Origin: Stappia sp. 28M-7
GTDB lineage: Bacteria; Pseudomonadota; Alphaproteobacteria; Rhizobiales; Stappiaceae
Assembly (NCBI RefSeq): GCF_014252955.1
Contig: NZ_JACMIA010000001.1
Location: forward strand, 4,268,501 to 4,332,500
Reading direction: 5' to 3'
Length of the DNA stretch: 64,000 nt
Positions 53,382-61,616 of the stretch are shown piece after piece; positions within the stretch are counted from its first letter, which is position 1; the number at the start of each line of letters is the position of its first letter. Both the position numbers and the translations under genes were made by a program. A model generated the notes under the pieces. The model did not search any database and was not told the DNA's origin. It was given only the letters and a program-made list of their open reading frames with translations.

Positions 53382-54677
53382 TCAGTCTCCCGTGCGCTTG
53401 CGGTAGAGGATGTCGACGAGTACCGCGACGACCAGCACCACGCCGACGACGATGTTCTGCAGCGGCGCATCGACACCGACCATGGCCATGCCCGATTGCA
53501 GCGACTGCATGATCAGCGCGCCGAGAATGGCCCCGTAGATCGTCCCGATGCCGCCGGACAGCGCCGTTCCGCCGATGACGGCCGCCGCAATGACGCGCAG
53601 TTCGTCCAGCGTACCGATATCATTGGTCGAAAACCCGAGGCGGGCGGCGGCAACGGCTGCCGACAGCGCGCACAGCCCGCCCATGATCGCGAAGATCTTG
53701 ACGGTCAGCAGACGCGTGTTGATGCCCGACAGCTCGGCCGCATCCGGATTGCCGCCAGCCGCGAAAATGTAGCGCCCGAGCCGCGTGCGCCGCGCGACCA
53801 CCGTCATGCACACGGCGACGACGATCAGCAGCAGCACCGAGTAGGGCAGCCCGTAAGCCGCCGTGTACCCTTCCGGCACTTCCAGGCCGCGTGCCGCGAA
53901 GTCGCGCCGCAGGACGCGGGCCGGCACTTCGTAGGCGTTGAGGACGGCGATGAAGCCGACAATGGCGCAGGCGATCACGGCGCCCAGCGTCACCTCGGCC
54001 CAGACCGGCTTGACGGGAAAGCCGTGGCGTTCCTTGCGTCGGCGCGAGGAAAACTGGAGCGCAAGAGCGGCAAGAACGGCCAGCCCGGCAAAGACCCAGG
54101 ACCACGTCTCGCCCAGCGTGCCGCCAATGCCGCCGATCATCGTGAACCGCTCGTCCAGCGGGCCGATCGTCTGGCCGTCGGTGATGAACCAGGCCGCGTT
54201 GCGCCAGACCAGAAGGCCGCCAAGCGTGACGATGAAGGCGGGAATACCGAGATAGCCGATCAGCACGCCCTGGAAGGCACCGATCAGCGTGCCGACGACG
54301 ACGCCGGCCAGGATCGCCAGGATCCATATCGCGGGATGCCCGAGTTCCAGGCCGAAGACGACCGGCAGGACCTGCGTCTGCACCATCGCCATGACTGCGG
54401 CAACGGTGGCAAGCAGGGAGCCGACGGACAGGTCGATGTGGCGTGTCACGATGACGAACACCATGCCCGTCGCCATGATCGCGACCGACACGGTCTGGAT
54501 CGTCAGGTTGAAGATGTTGCGCGGCGTCAGGAAATTGCCGCCGGTAAAGACATTGAAGACGAGGCACAGGACGACGAACGCGCCGATCATGCCGAGCAGG
54601 CGCGTATCGATCTGCAGCGCTGAGAAGAACGATCTGCTCGCCGGTGCCTTCGGTCCGGTGACTGCGGTCTCAGACAT
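53382..54677 (-). CDS. xylH: Sugar ABC transporter permease (XylH type)
   Basis: CUT2-family permease of 431 residues with about 10-12 helices. FNLTIQTVSVAIMATGMVFVIVTRHIDLSVGSLLATVAAVMA is the conserved CUT2 core; LGRYIFAAGGNPDAAELSGINTRLLTVKIFAIMG the cytoplasmic coupling loop. It is longer than RbsC (about 320) because of a central insert (RRRKERHGFPVKPVWAEVT to VPEGYTAAYGLPYS), a feature of XylH. The ATG at 54677 has GGGAG upstream. Confidence 0.92.
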   Translation of the reverse strand: MSETAVTGPKAPASRSFFSALQIDTRLLGMIGAFVVLCLVFNVFTGGNFLTPRNIFNLTIQTVSVAIMATGMVFVIVTRHIDLSVGSLLATVAAVMAMVQTQVLPVVFGLELGHPAIWILAILAGVVVGTLIGAFQGVLIGYLGIPAFIVTLGGLLVWRNAAWFITDGQTIGPLDERFTMIGGIGGTLGETWSWVFAGLAVLAALALQFSSRRRKERHGFPVKPVWAEVTLGAVIACAIVGFIAVLNAYEVPARVLRRDFAARGLEVPEGYTAAYGLPYSVLLLIVVAVCMTVVARRTRLGRYIFAAGGNPDAAELSGINTRLLTVKIFAIMGGLCALSAAVAAARLGFSTNDIGTLDELRVIAAAVIGGTALSGGIGTIYGAILGALIMQSLQSGMAMVGVDAPLQNIVVGVVLVVAVLVDILYRKRTGD

Positions 54678-54750
54678 GGAAAAGCTCCCGCTTGGAGGGC
54701 GGCGCGCGTCTCGCGCCCCCTCGCGGCCGGATGTCACCCATCAGCGGCCA

Positions 54751-54779
54751 CCCTGCCCCGACAGAAGGCCGGGACAGGG
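54751..54779 (-). terminator. Intercistronic hairpin between xylF and xylH
   Basis: On the minus strand CCCTGTCCCG, nine bases, CGGGGCAGGG: a ten-bp stem with one G-T pair, 20 bases after the xylF stop. No T-tract. Placed like the hairpins behind the other two binding-protein genes. Confidence 0.5.
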
Positions 54780-54799
54780 CCATCGCTTGAAGGACTGGC

Positions 54800-55834
54800 T
54801 CAGTTGCAGGGAGCCGGGCCGCCGCTGACGCCCTGGCACAGGGCATCCTTGGTGATCCAGCCTGCATCGACCACGACCGACAGGTTGTCACGGGTGACGG
54901 GAATCGGCGCCAGGAAGCGTGCCGTCAGCTCGGTGCCGGCGGGCGAGGTCCACTTGCCGGCCCCCTCGACGCCGTCCATCGTTCCGCCCTTGGCAAGCGC
55001 AACGGCGATTTCGCCGGCCACCTTGCCCAGCTCTCGCGCGTCCTTCCATACGGAGACGGTCTGCGTGCCCTTGGCCACACGGTTGAGAGCGGCGTGGTCG
55101 CCGTCCTGACCGGAAACCGGAATGCCTTCCATGCCCTGTGCGGTCAGCGCGGCCACGACACCGCCGGCGGTGCCGTCGTTCGAGGCAACCACCGCATCGA
55201 CCTTGTTGTTGTTGGCGGTCAGGATCTGCTCCATGTTCCGCTGTGCGTTCGCGGGCAGCCAGCCGTCCGTGTAGGCCTCGCCGACGATCTTGATCTTGCC
55301 GCCATCGATTGCCGCCTGCAGCACCTCCTGCTGACCACCGCGCAGGAAGTCGGCATTGGGATCGGTGGGCGAGCCCTTGATCATCACATAGTTGCCTTCC
55401 GGCGCCAGTTTGAGGACCTCGCGGGCCTGCATGCGGCCGACCTCGACATTGTCGAAGGTCAGGTAGAAGGCGCGATTGTCTTCGATCAAGCGGTCATAGC
55501 CGACGACCGGAATGCCCTCGTTCGCGGCCGCCTGGATGGCCGGCCCGATTGCCTGGGAATCCTGTGCCAGAATGATCAGCGCATCGACGCCCTGGGCAAT
55601 CAGCGCCTCGACATCCGAAAGCTGCTTGGCGGATGAAGACTGGGCATCGGCGGACACATAGGTGGCACCGGCGGCCTCGAGCGCGCCCTTGATGGCGGCC
55701 TCGTCCGTCTTCCAGCGCTCTTCCTGGAAATTCGACCAGCTGACGCCGACAGTGATGTCCTGCGCCTGCGCATGGATCGGCAGCGCGATGGAAACGAGAA
55801 GCGCTCCGGCCAGAAGCGGGTAGAATCTGCGCAT
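54800..55834 (-). CDS. xylF: D-xylose-type ABC substrate-binding protein
   Basis: Periplasmic binding protein of 344 residues. Signal peptide 1-24 (ends IHAQAQ). Mature motifs: ITVGVSWSNFQEERWKTDEAAIKGALEAAGATYVSADAQSS split over strand and helix 1, then VVGYDRLI with the sugar-stacking and charged residues, IKGSPTDPNADFLR, VVASNDGTAGGVVAAL and VSGQDGD. The NDGTAGG and GQDGD patterns are those of XylF. A C-terminal Cys pair (LCQGVSGGPAPC) may form a disulfide. AGGAAAG precedes the ATG. Xylose is the best ligand guess. Confidence 0.9.
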   Translation of the reverse strand: MRRFYPLLAGALLVSIALPIHAQAQDITVGVSWSNFQEERWKTDEAAIKGALEAAGATYVSADAQSSSAKQLSDVEALIAQGVDALIILAQDSQAIGPAIQAAANEGIPVVGYDRLIEDNRAFYLTFDNVEVGRMQAREVLKLAPEGNYVMIKGSPTDPNADFLRGGQQEVLQAAIDGGKIKIVGEAYTDGWLPANAQRNMEQILTANNNKVDAVVASNDGTAGGVVAALTAQGMEGIPVSGQDGDHAALNRVAKGTQTVSVWKDARELGKVAGEIAVALAKGGTMDGVEGAGKWTSPAGTELTARFLAPIPVTRDNLSVVVDAGWITKDALCQGVSGGPAPCN

Positions 55835-55962
55835 GATGTCTTTCCTCCGATTTATCCCCGCTCCTCCCATGCGGAACGAAGGATCGTGTATCAGGCAAGC
55901 TGTCCCCGGCCTGTGCCTCCCCGGCCAAAGGATGCGTGCTTTGGTTCGTCGGCGTAATTTTA

Positions 55963-55985
55963 TTTTTTTCGACGTCCGAAAAAAA
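55963..55985. promoter_or_regulatory. ROK-type operator between xylF and its repressor gene
   Basis: Perfect nine-bp arms TTTTTTTCG, spacer ACGTC, CGAAAAAAA, in the 298-base divergent gap. The AT-rich flank with CG at the inner edge resembles NagC/Mlc-class operators. A second short dyad AAACGAACGTTT (56117-56128) touches the repressor's own start region. Confidence 0.65.
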
Positions 55986-56132
55986 GTTGCTCCAAACGAA
56001 AGCCCCTGTCAACATGGTTTCTCGACGAGGATCCGGGATCATGACAAAAACGCCCGGCGCGCGTAAACCCTGGCCACGGCCATGCCTTGCGCACGACACG
56101 GCTCCCGTCGGGGTGGAAACGAACGTTTTGGT

Positions 56133-57386
56133 ATGGGCATGACGCAGAAGGCTGACCGCGACCAGATACGGCGCCAGAACCGCTCGGTTGTCTTGCAGGC
56201 GCTGCGCAGGAAGGGCCCTCAGGCGCGCATCGATCTCGGCCGCGTCACCCAGCTCAGCCCGGCCACCGTCACCTCGATCACCTCCGATCTGATCGCCGAA
56301 GGACTTGTCGCCGGCGTCGATGACGACGCCCAGCGGGAACGCGAGAAAGGGGCAAGAGGCCGCCCCCGCAGCCTGTTGACGCTCGACGGAACCGCCGCCC
56401 GCGTCCTTGCGGTGAAGCTCTCGGTCAACACGATCGAGATGGCGCTGGCGGACTATGCCGGCCGGCTGGTCGGGCGCGACGCCGCCGCTTTCGACAGCGC
56501 CTCCGTCACCGCCGACGGGTTCGGCCAGATCCTGATCGACAGCCTGCGCAGCTTCACCGACGGACTGGGAGGCCCGCCCCCGGCAATCATCGCCCTTGCC
56601 TCGCAAGGCGTCGTCGACGACAGTGCCGGTACGGTCGCCTGGTCTCCGGCCTTCGCCGTCCGGCATGTCGAGGCGGTCGGGCCCGTCACCCGTGCCTTCG
56701 GCGTGCCCTGCCTGCTCTCGAACGACACCAACATGATCGCCGAGGCGCTGCACCGGACGGATCCCCTGCGCTACGGCGGCACCTTCGCGGTGATCTTCAT
56801 CGACTACGGCGTCGGCATGGGCCTCTTCGTCAACAATCGCCTGTTCGTCGGCGAAACGGGCGCGGCGGCGGAAATCGGTCATGCCAATCACATTCCCGGC
56901 GGCTCCCTGTGCCGCTGCGGGCGTCGCGGCTGCCTGGAGGCCTATCTCGGCGACTATGCCCTGCTGCGACACGCAAAAGGGCTCGACCTGCAGACGCCCC
57001 CCTCGCACCTGCCGGTCGGGCGCGAGACGATCCGCGAGCTGATCTCTGCGGCCAGGGCAGGCGAAGCAGGAGCGCTCGATGCCTTTCACGCCGGCGGCAC
57101 CGCGCTCGGCTATGCCTTCGCCAGGGTGATCGCAACACTCGACCCGCGGCGCATCGTCGTCACGGGAGCAGCGGCCGACGCCTATCCGCTCATGGAAACG
57201 GCGGCGCGGGCAGCTCTGGAAGAAGCGCTGGTGGCCGATCTGCGCGGCAGCGTCGAAATCGAGGCGATCCCCTGGGAGGAGGATCTGATCCTGCGCGGCA
57301 CCGTCGCGCGGGCGCTGCATGCCCTCGACACGGAGGTTTTCTCCGACACCGGGTATGGCAGCCAGAAGGAGGCACAGGGAGGATAG
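56133..57386 (+). CDS. ROK-family transcriptional repressor (XylR type)
   Basis: Regulator of about 417 residues. N-terminal winged HTH (RDQIRRQNRSVVLQALRRKGPQARIDLGRVTQLSPATVTSITSDL), then a ROK sugar-kinase-like domain: VKLSVNTIEMALADYAG, GVGMGLFVNNRLFVGETGAAAEIGH, and the ROK zinc motif CRCGRRGCLEAYLGDYAL (three Cys). The sugar-binding EIGH motif is present. Starts at 56133 or 56139 are both possible and neither has a strong ribosome site. Divergence from xylF and the dyad in between support repression of the sugar transporter. Confidence 0.9.
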   Translation: MGMTQKADRDQIRRQNRSVVLQALRRKGPQARIDLGRVTQLSPATVTSITSDLIAEGLVAGVDDDAQREREKGARGRPRSLLTLDGTAARVLAVKLSVNTIEMALADYAGRLVGRDAAAFDSASVTADGFGQILIDSLRSFTDGLGGPPPAIIALASQGVVDDSAGTVAWSPAFAVRHVEAVGPVTRAFGVPCLLSNDTNMIAEALHRTDPLRYGGTFAVIFIDYGVGMGLFVNNRLFVGETGAAAEIGHANHIPGGSLCRCGRRGCLEAYLGDYALLRHAKGLDLQTPPSHLPVGRETIRELISAARAGEAGALDAFHAGGTALGYAFARVIATLDPRRIVVTGAAADAYPLMETAARAALEEALVADLRGSVEIEAIPWEEDLILRGTVARALHALDTEVFSDTGYGSQKEAQGG

Positions 57387-57391
57387 GCCGC

Positions 57392-58816
57392 ATGCCTTGC
57401 TGGAAGAATGCTGCGATCCCGTTGCTCGCCATGCTGGCGCTCGGCGATCCGGCTCGGGCGGCGGACAGTCCGCCTTGGAGCGAAAGGGTGCTCGGCACGC
57501 CGCTCGACCTTGAGGCCGTTGCCCGCCTGCCCATGCAAGAGAGGATCGCGATACTGCGCGATCACGGCGAGCGCCTGTTCATCGGCAAGTTCCTGGTCGA
57601 GGAAGGCGCCGGCCGGCCGATGGCCACACAGGCGATCATCCCGACCAAACGCCGACGTCCCGTGCATCTGCGCTTCCAGCGGCTTGCAGGGCTCGACGCC
57701 AGTTCCTGTTCGTCCTGCCACCATGAGCCGGTCGTAGGCGGAGGCGCATCCTTCACCGCCAATGTCTTCGTGTCCGAGGGCTTCGAGAGCGCCGACTTCG
57801 ACACGATCGACCCGCAATTTTCCAACGAACGCGGCTCGCCGGCGCTCCAAGGCGCCGGGTTGATCGAACTTCTGGCCCGGGAGATGACGGCCGAGCTGCA
57901 GTCCCGGCGCGACACGGCACTTGCACAAGCCCGGCAGAAGGGCACGACCGTGACGGCCGAGCTCGAGACCAAGGGCGTTTCCTTCGGCACGATCACCGCC
58001 CATCCGGACGGCGGTCTGGACCTGTCGAGGATCGAAGGCATCGATGCCGATCTGGTCCTGCGCCCCTTCTCGCAAAAAGGCGTTTTCGGCTCCTTGCGGC
58101 AGTTCACGGTGAATGCGCTCAACCATCACCATGGTATCCAGCCGGTGGAGCGCTTCGGCGCCCTATGGACCGGAACGACGGACTTCGACGAGGACGGGAT
58201 CGCCGACGAGATCGGCGCCGCCGACGTCACCGCCCTTGTCGTGTGGCAGGCGACGCTTGCCGCGCCAACCCGCAAGCCGGACCTGCCGGCCGCCTGGCAA
58301 CAGGCGGCAACACGCGGAGAGCTCCTCTTTGCCGACGCCGGCTGCGCGTCCTGCCATATCCCGGCATTGCCTCTGAAGTCTGCCGTCTTCCGCGATCCCG
58401 GCCCGAGAGAGACGGCCGGCACACTGCGGGAAGCGGATGTCGAGGCCCCCCTCGAAATCGACCTTGCCGAGCTCGACTTCGTGAAGGCCCTGCCGCGCGA
58501 TGCGGACGGCAACATTCTCGTTCCGCTGTTCGGCGACCTGAAGCGTCACAAGATCGCCGACGCGCAAGAGCCGACCCTCGGCAACGAACTTCTGGGACAG
58601 CGCTTCGTCGACAGGGATGTTTTCCTGACTGCGGAGCTTTGGGGCGCCGGCTCCACCGCTCCTTACGGCCACCGCGCCGACCTGACCTCCCTGGACGAGG
58701 TCATCCGCGCCCATGCCGGCGAAGCTCGCACGGCACGCAAGGCCTATGAGGCACTGCCGGACGAGGACCGGGAGGCGATCATCGCATTCCTGCGGAGCCT
58801 GGAGATCGCGCAATGA
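57392..58816 (+). CDS. Exported di-haem oxidoreductase-family protein (DHOR/DUF1111)
   Basis: Protein of 474 residues with a signal peptide (residues 1-24, ends ARAAD). Two c-type haem sites: Cys 106-Cys 109-His 110 (SCSSCHHEP) and Cys 318-Cys 321-His 322 (AGCASCHIP). The C-terminal LFGDLKRHKIAD, LWGAGSTAPYGHRADLTSLDEVIRAH and DREAIIAFLRSL are typical of the di-haem thiol-oxidoreductase/peroxidase-like family. Periplasmic electron transfer is expected; the substrate is unknown. GGGAGG precedes the ATG, six bases after the ROK gene stop. It overlaps the next gene by four bases. Confidence 0.88.
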   Translation: MPCWKNAAIPLLAMLALGDPARAADSPPWSERVLGTPLDLEAVARLPMQERIAILRDHGERLFIGKFLVEEGAGRPMATQAIIPTKRRRPVHLRFQRLAGLDASSCSSCHHEPVVGGGASFTANVFVSEGFESADFDTIDPQFSNERGSPALQGAGLIELLAREMTAELQSRRDTALAQARQKGTTVTAELETKGVSFGTITAHPDGGLDLSRIEGIDADLVLRPFSQKGVFGSLRQFTVNALNHHHGIQPVERFGALWTGTTDFDEDGIADEIGAADVTALVVWQATLAAPTRKPDLPAAWQQAATRGELLFADAGCASCHIPALPLKSAVFRDPGPRETAGTLREADVEAPLEIDLAELDFVKALPRDADGNILVPLFGDLKRHKIADAQEPTLGNELLGQRFVDRDVFLTAELWGAGSTAPYGHRADLTSLDEVIRAHAGEARTARKAYEALPDEDREAIIAFLRSLEIAQ

Positions 58817-60489
58817 CCGGCTATCCTCCGATGCACCGTGCACTCTCTGCTGCTGCCGCCGCAACCCTCGCCCTCCTCGCCGGCACCGCCAACGCGAATG
58901 CCACGGATGCGCCCGCTCCGGTGCCCCGTTTTTCGGAAGAGGCGCGGCAGGCCGGTATCGAGCACACCTATTCGGGCCCCTGGGAGTATTTCGTGGGCGG
59001 CGGCACGGCGATCTTCGACTGCGACGGAGACCGCCGGCCCGACCTGTTCCTTGCAGGCGGCGAAGGGCGGGCCGCCCTTTATCGCAACACCTCGCCCGCA
59101 GGCGGCAGGCTATCGTTCGAGCGGGTCGACACCGGCCTTCCCGAGCGCCTGCTGGAGCAGGTGACCGGCGCCTATCCGCTCGACATCGACAATGACGGCC
59201 TGATGGACCTGGCCCTGCTCCGGGTCGGCGAGAACCAGCTGTTGCGCGGAACCGGCGAGTGCCGCTTCGAGCCAGCCAATCGCCGCTTCTCCTTCAATGG
59301 CGGGCGTAGCTGGACCACGGGTTTTGCCGCCGTGTTCGAGAAGGACCTCGCCTTCCCCACTCTCGCCTTCGGCAATTATGTCGACCGCAGCGCCCCGGGT
59401 TCGCCCTGGGGAACCTGCGACGACAATGCGCTCCATCGCCCGCGCGCCGGCGAGACGCCGGATTACTCCGAGAGCTTCGCCCTGACACCCGGCTATTGCA
59501 GCCTCTCGCTCCTGTTCACAGACTGGAACCGCTCCGGCGAACCGGCGCTGCGCGTCTCCAACGACCGTCACTATTATCGTGGCGGAGAAGAGCAGCTCTG
59601 GGCCCTGCCGCCCGGCCGGCCGCCCCGCCCCTATCGCCGCAGCGACGGCTGGCGCCATCTCAAGATCTGGGGAATGGGCATCGCCACGACGGACCTCGAC
59701 GGCGACGGGCTGCCGGAATATGCGCTCACCAGCATGGGCGACACCAAGCTGCAGACCATAGACCAGGAGGGAGACGATCTCCTGCCGATCTATCGCGACA
59801 TCGCTTTTGACAAGGGCGTGACCGCGCACCGCCCCTATACTGGCGAGGACATGCGTCCCTCGACCGGCTGGCACGCGGAGTTCCAGGACGTCAACAACGA
59901 TACGCTTCAGGACCTGTTCATCGCCAAGGGCAATGTCGAGGCGATGCCGGACTTTGCCGCCTTCGACCCGGACAACCTGCTGATCCAGCAATGGGACGGT
60001 CGCTTTGCGGAGCAAGGCGCCCGCGCCGGCGTCGCTCTCGACCGGCGGGGACGTGGCGCCGGCCTTGCCGATTTCAACATGGATGGACTGCTCGACCTTG
60101 TCGTCGTGAACCGCTCCGCGCCCGTCAGCCTGTTCCGCAATCTCGGCCGCGACGACGGCAGCCAGCGGCCGAAGCCGCTCGGCAACTGGGTCGCCATCGC
60201 CTTGTCGCAGGATGGCGTGAACCGCAATGCCGTGGGGGCGAAGCTGAGCATCCGCGTCGGCGCTCGCAGTCTCACCCGCGACATCGGTATCGGCGGCGGC
60301 CACGCCTCCGGCCAGGCCGGTTTCGTCCATGTCGGGCTCGGCGTAGCCGAGCGGGCCGTCATCCGGGTGCGCTGGCCCGACGGTGACTGGAGCCATGGCT
60401 ACCGGGTGTTCGCCAATCAGTTCGTGCTGATCGACCGCGGCGAGGAAAATGCCCGCTACTGGTATCCGCCGCGCGAGGCCGGCAACTAG
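58813..60489 (+). CDS. Exported FG-GAP/VCBS and ASPIC-UnbV (CRTAC1-like) protein
   Basis: Secreted protein of 558 residues. Signal peptide about residues 8-31. It has repeated calcium-loop/beta-propeller motifs: IFDCDGDRRPDLFLAGG, DIDNDGLMDLALL, TTDLDGDGLPEYAL, FQDVNNDTLQDLFIA and LADFNMDGLLDLVVVN. The C-terminal ASPIC/UnbV domain shows NAVGAKLSIRVGARS.. GGGHASGQAGFVHVGLGVAERAVIRVRWPDGDWSH. The start overlaps the di-haem gene stop (ATGA), so the two are made together. Function is unknown. Its TAG stop lies in the palindrome CTAG shared with the convergent thiolase stop. Confidence 0.85.
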   Translation: MTGYPPMHRALSAAAAATLALLAGTANANATDAPAPVPRFSEEARQAGIEHTYSGPWEYFVGGGTAIFDCDGDRRPDLFLAGGEGRAALYRNTSPAGGRLSFERVDTGLPERLLEQVTGAYPLDIDNDGLMDLALLRVGENQLLRGTGECRFEPANRRFSFNGGRSWTTGFAAVFEKDLAFPTLAFGNYVDRSAPGSPWGTCDDNALHRPRAGETPDYSESFALTPGYCSLSLLFTDWNRSGEPALRVSNDRHYYRGGEEQLWALPPGRPPRPYRRSDGWRHLKIWGMGIATTDLDGDGLPEYALTSMGDTKLQTIDQEGDDLLPIYRDIAFDKGVTAHRPYTGEDMRPSTGWHAEFQDVNNDTLQDLFIAKGNVEAMPDFAAFDPDNLLIQQWDGRFAEQGARAGVALDRRGRGAGLADFNMDGLLDLVVVNRSAPVSLFRNLGRDDGSQRPKPLGNWVAIALSQDGVNRNAVGAKLSIRVGARSLTRDIGIGGGHASGQAGFVHVGLGVAERAVIRVRWPDGDWSHGYRVFANQFVLIDRGEENARYWYPPREAGN

Positions 60490-61616
60490 ACCCGCTGCAG
60501 CAGCAATGCGGACCCGAGCCCGCCGGCGCTCGCAATGGCGGCAAGCCCGAAACTGCCCGCAGGCTCGCGCAGCAATTCGTGAAACAGCCGCACGGCGAGG
60601 ATCGCACCCGAAGCTCCGATGGGATGGCCCCGGGCAAGGGCTCCTCCCCCACGGTTGACGGTTGACGGATCGAGGCCAAGATCCCCTATGCAGGCCATCG
60701 CCTGCACCGCATAGGCCTCCATCACTTCGCTGGCCGCAAGGCCTTCGCTTTCGATCCCTGCCGCGGAAAGCACCTTTCGCGATGCCTCGACCGGCGCGAG
60801 CCCCGGCAGGCAAGGATCCCCACCCGCAGCCCCGCCGGCAACGATCCAGCATGCAGGCACGGATGGATTTCGGTCCAGCCAATCCTGCGACACGACCAGC
60901 GCAAACGCCGCAGCGTCCGCCGAAACGGCGGCAGTTGCTGCCAGCACCCGATGCCCTGCCTTTCCGGCGAGCGGACGGGAGCGGCGGCAGGTCTCCAGCG
61001 TCAGCCGGCGAGCGAAACTGTCGTGGGAGAGCCCCGCAACGTCGACGATCTCGCCTGCGAACCGCCCTGCCTCGGCGGCTGCGCGCGCCAGAGCGTGGCT
61101 CTCGACAGCAAAGGCGGCCTGTGAGTCCTCATGAACCTCCCGCAACTCGGCAAGACCGGCAGCGGCCTCCGGCATGTCGGGATCACGGTCAGGCCAGGGG
61201 GTGAAGGGTGGCCGGTCATAGGCCACAGGCGCTTCATCTTTTGTCGCCGGACGGCGCATGCGCAGCGGCGCCCGCGAGTAGCTCTCGACACCGCCGGCAA
61301 GCACGCACTCGGCGGCCCCGGCTTCCACCATGCGCGCAGCCAGGATGATCGCATCCAGGCCGGAGCAGCATTGGCGGTCAAGGGTCAGGGCAGGAACACG
61401 GTCCGGGAGCCCCGCCAGCAGGGCCACCCGCCGGGCAGGATTGCCCCCGCCATAGAGGGCGTTTCCGGCCATGACCTCATCGACGATATCTACGCCCCCG
61501 GCCGATAGGCAGGCGCGCATCACCGGCGCGGCGAGCGCATCGACCTCAAGGGCCGCGAACGCCCCGCCCATCGGCGCAACGGCGCTACGCTTTGCTGCGA
61601 TCAGAAACGCCGGCAT
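60486..61616 (-). CDS. Thiolase-family protein with altered catalytic residues (YhfS-like)
   Basis: Thiolase-superfamily protein of 376 residues. The nucleophile is Cys 83 (LDRQCCSGLDAI) and the His is kept (His 331, RGGGALARGHPIGASG). The second catalytic Cys of thiolases (LCIGGG) is Ala 362 here (AIASAGGLG), and the NEAF motif reads MEAY. Normal acetyl-CoA acetyltransferase or degradative thiolase activity is therefore doubtful. It overlaps the acyl-CoA synthetase gene by 32 bases and lies in the bioN-bioY run. Bacillus subtilis has the same trio as yhfS-yhfT-yhfU (bioY). A role in making or salvaging the pimeloyl part of biotin is inference. Confidence 0.8.
   Translation of the reverse strand: MPAFLIAAKRSAVAPMGGAFAALEVDALAAPVMRACLSAGGVDIVDEVMAGNALYGGGNPARRVALLAGLPDRVPALTLDRQCCSGLDAIILAARMVEAGAAECVLAGGVESYSRAPLRMRRPATKDEAPVAYDRPPFTPWPDRDPDMPEAAAGLAELREVHEDSQAAFAVESHALARAAAEAGRFAGEIVDVAGLSHDSFARRLTLETCRRSRPLAGKAGHRVLAATAAVSADAAAFALVVSQDWLDRNPSVPACWIVAGGAAGGDPCLPGLAPVEASRKVLSAAGIESEGLAASEVMEAYAVQAMACIGDLGLDPSTVNRGGGALARGHPIGASGAILAVRLFHELLREPAGSFGLAAIASAGGLGSALLLQRV

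Noticed and set aside
49361..54623. Plus-strand frames of about 880 and 620 codons opposite the trehalose and xylose genes
   Set aside because: Antisense shadows without family motifs.
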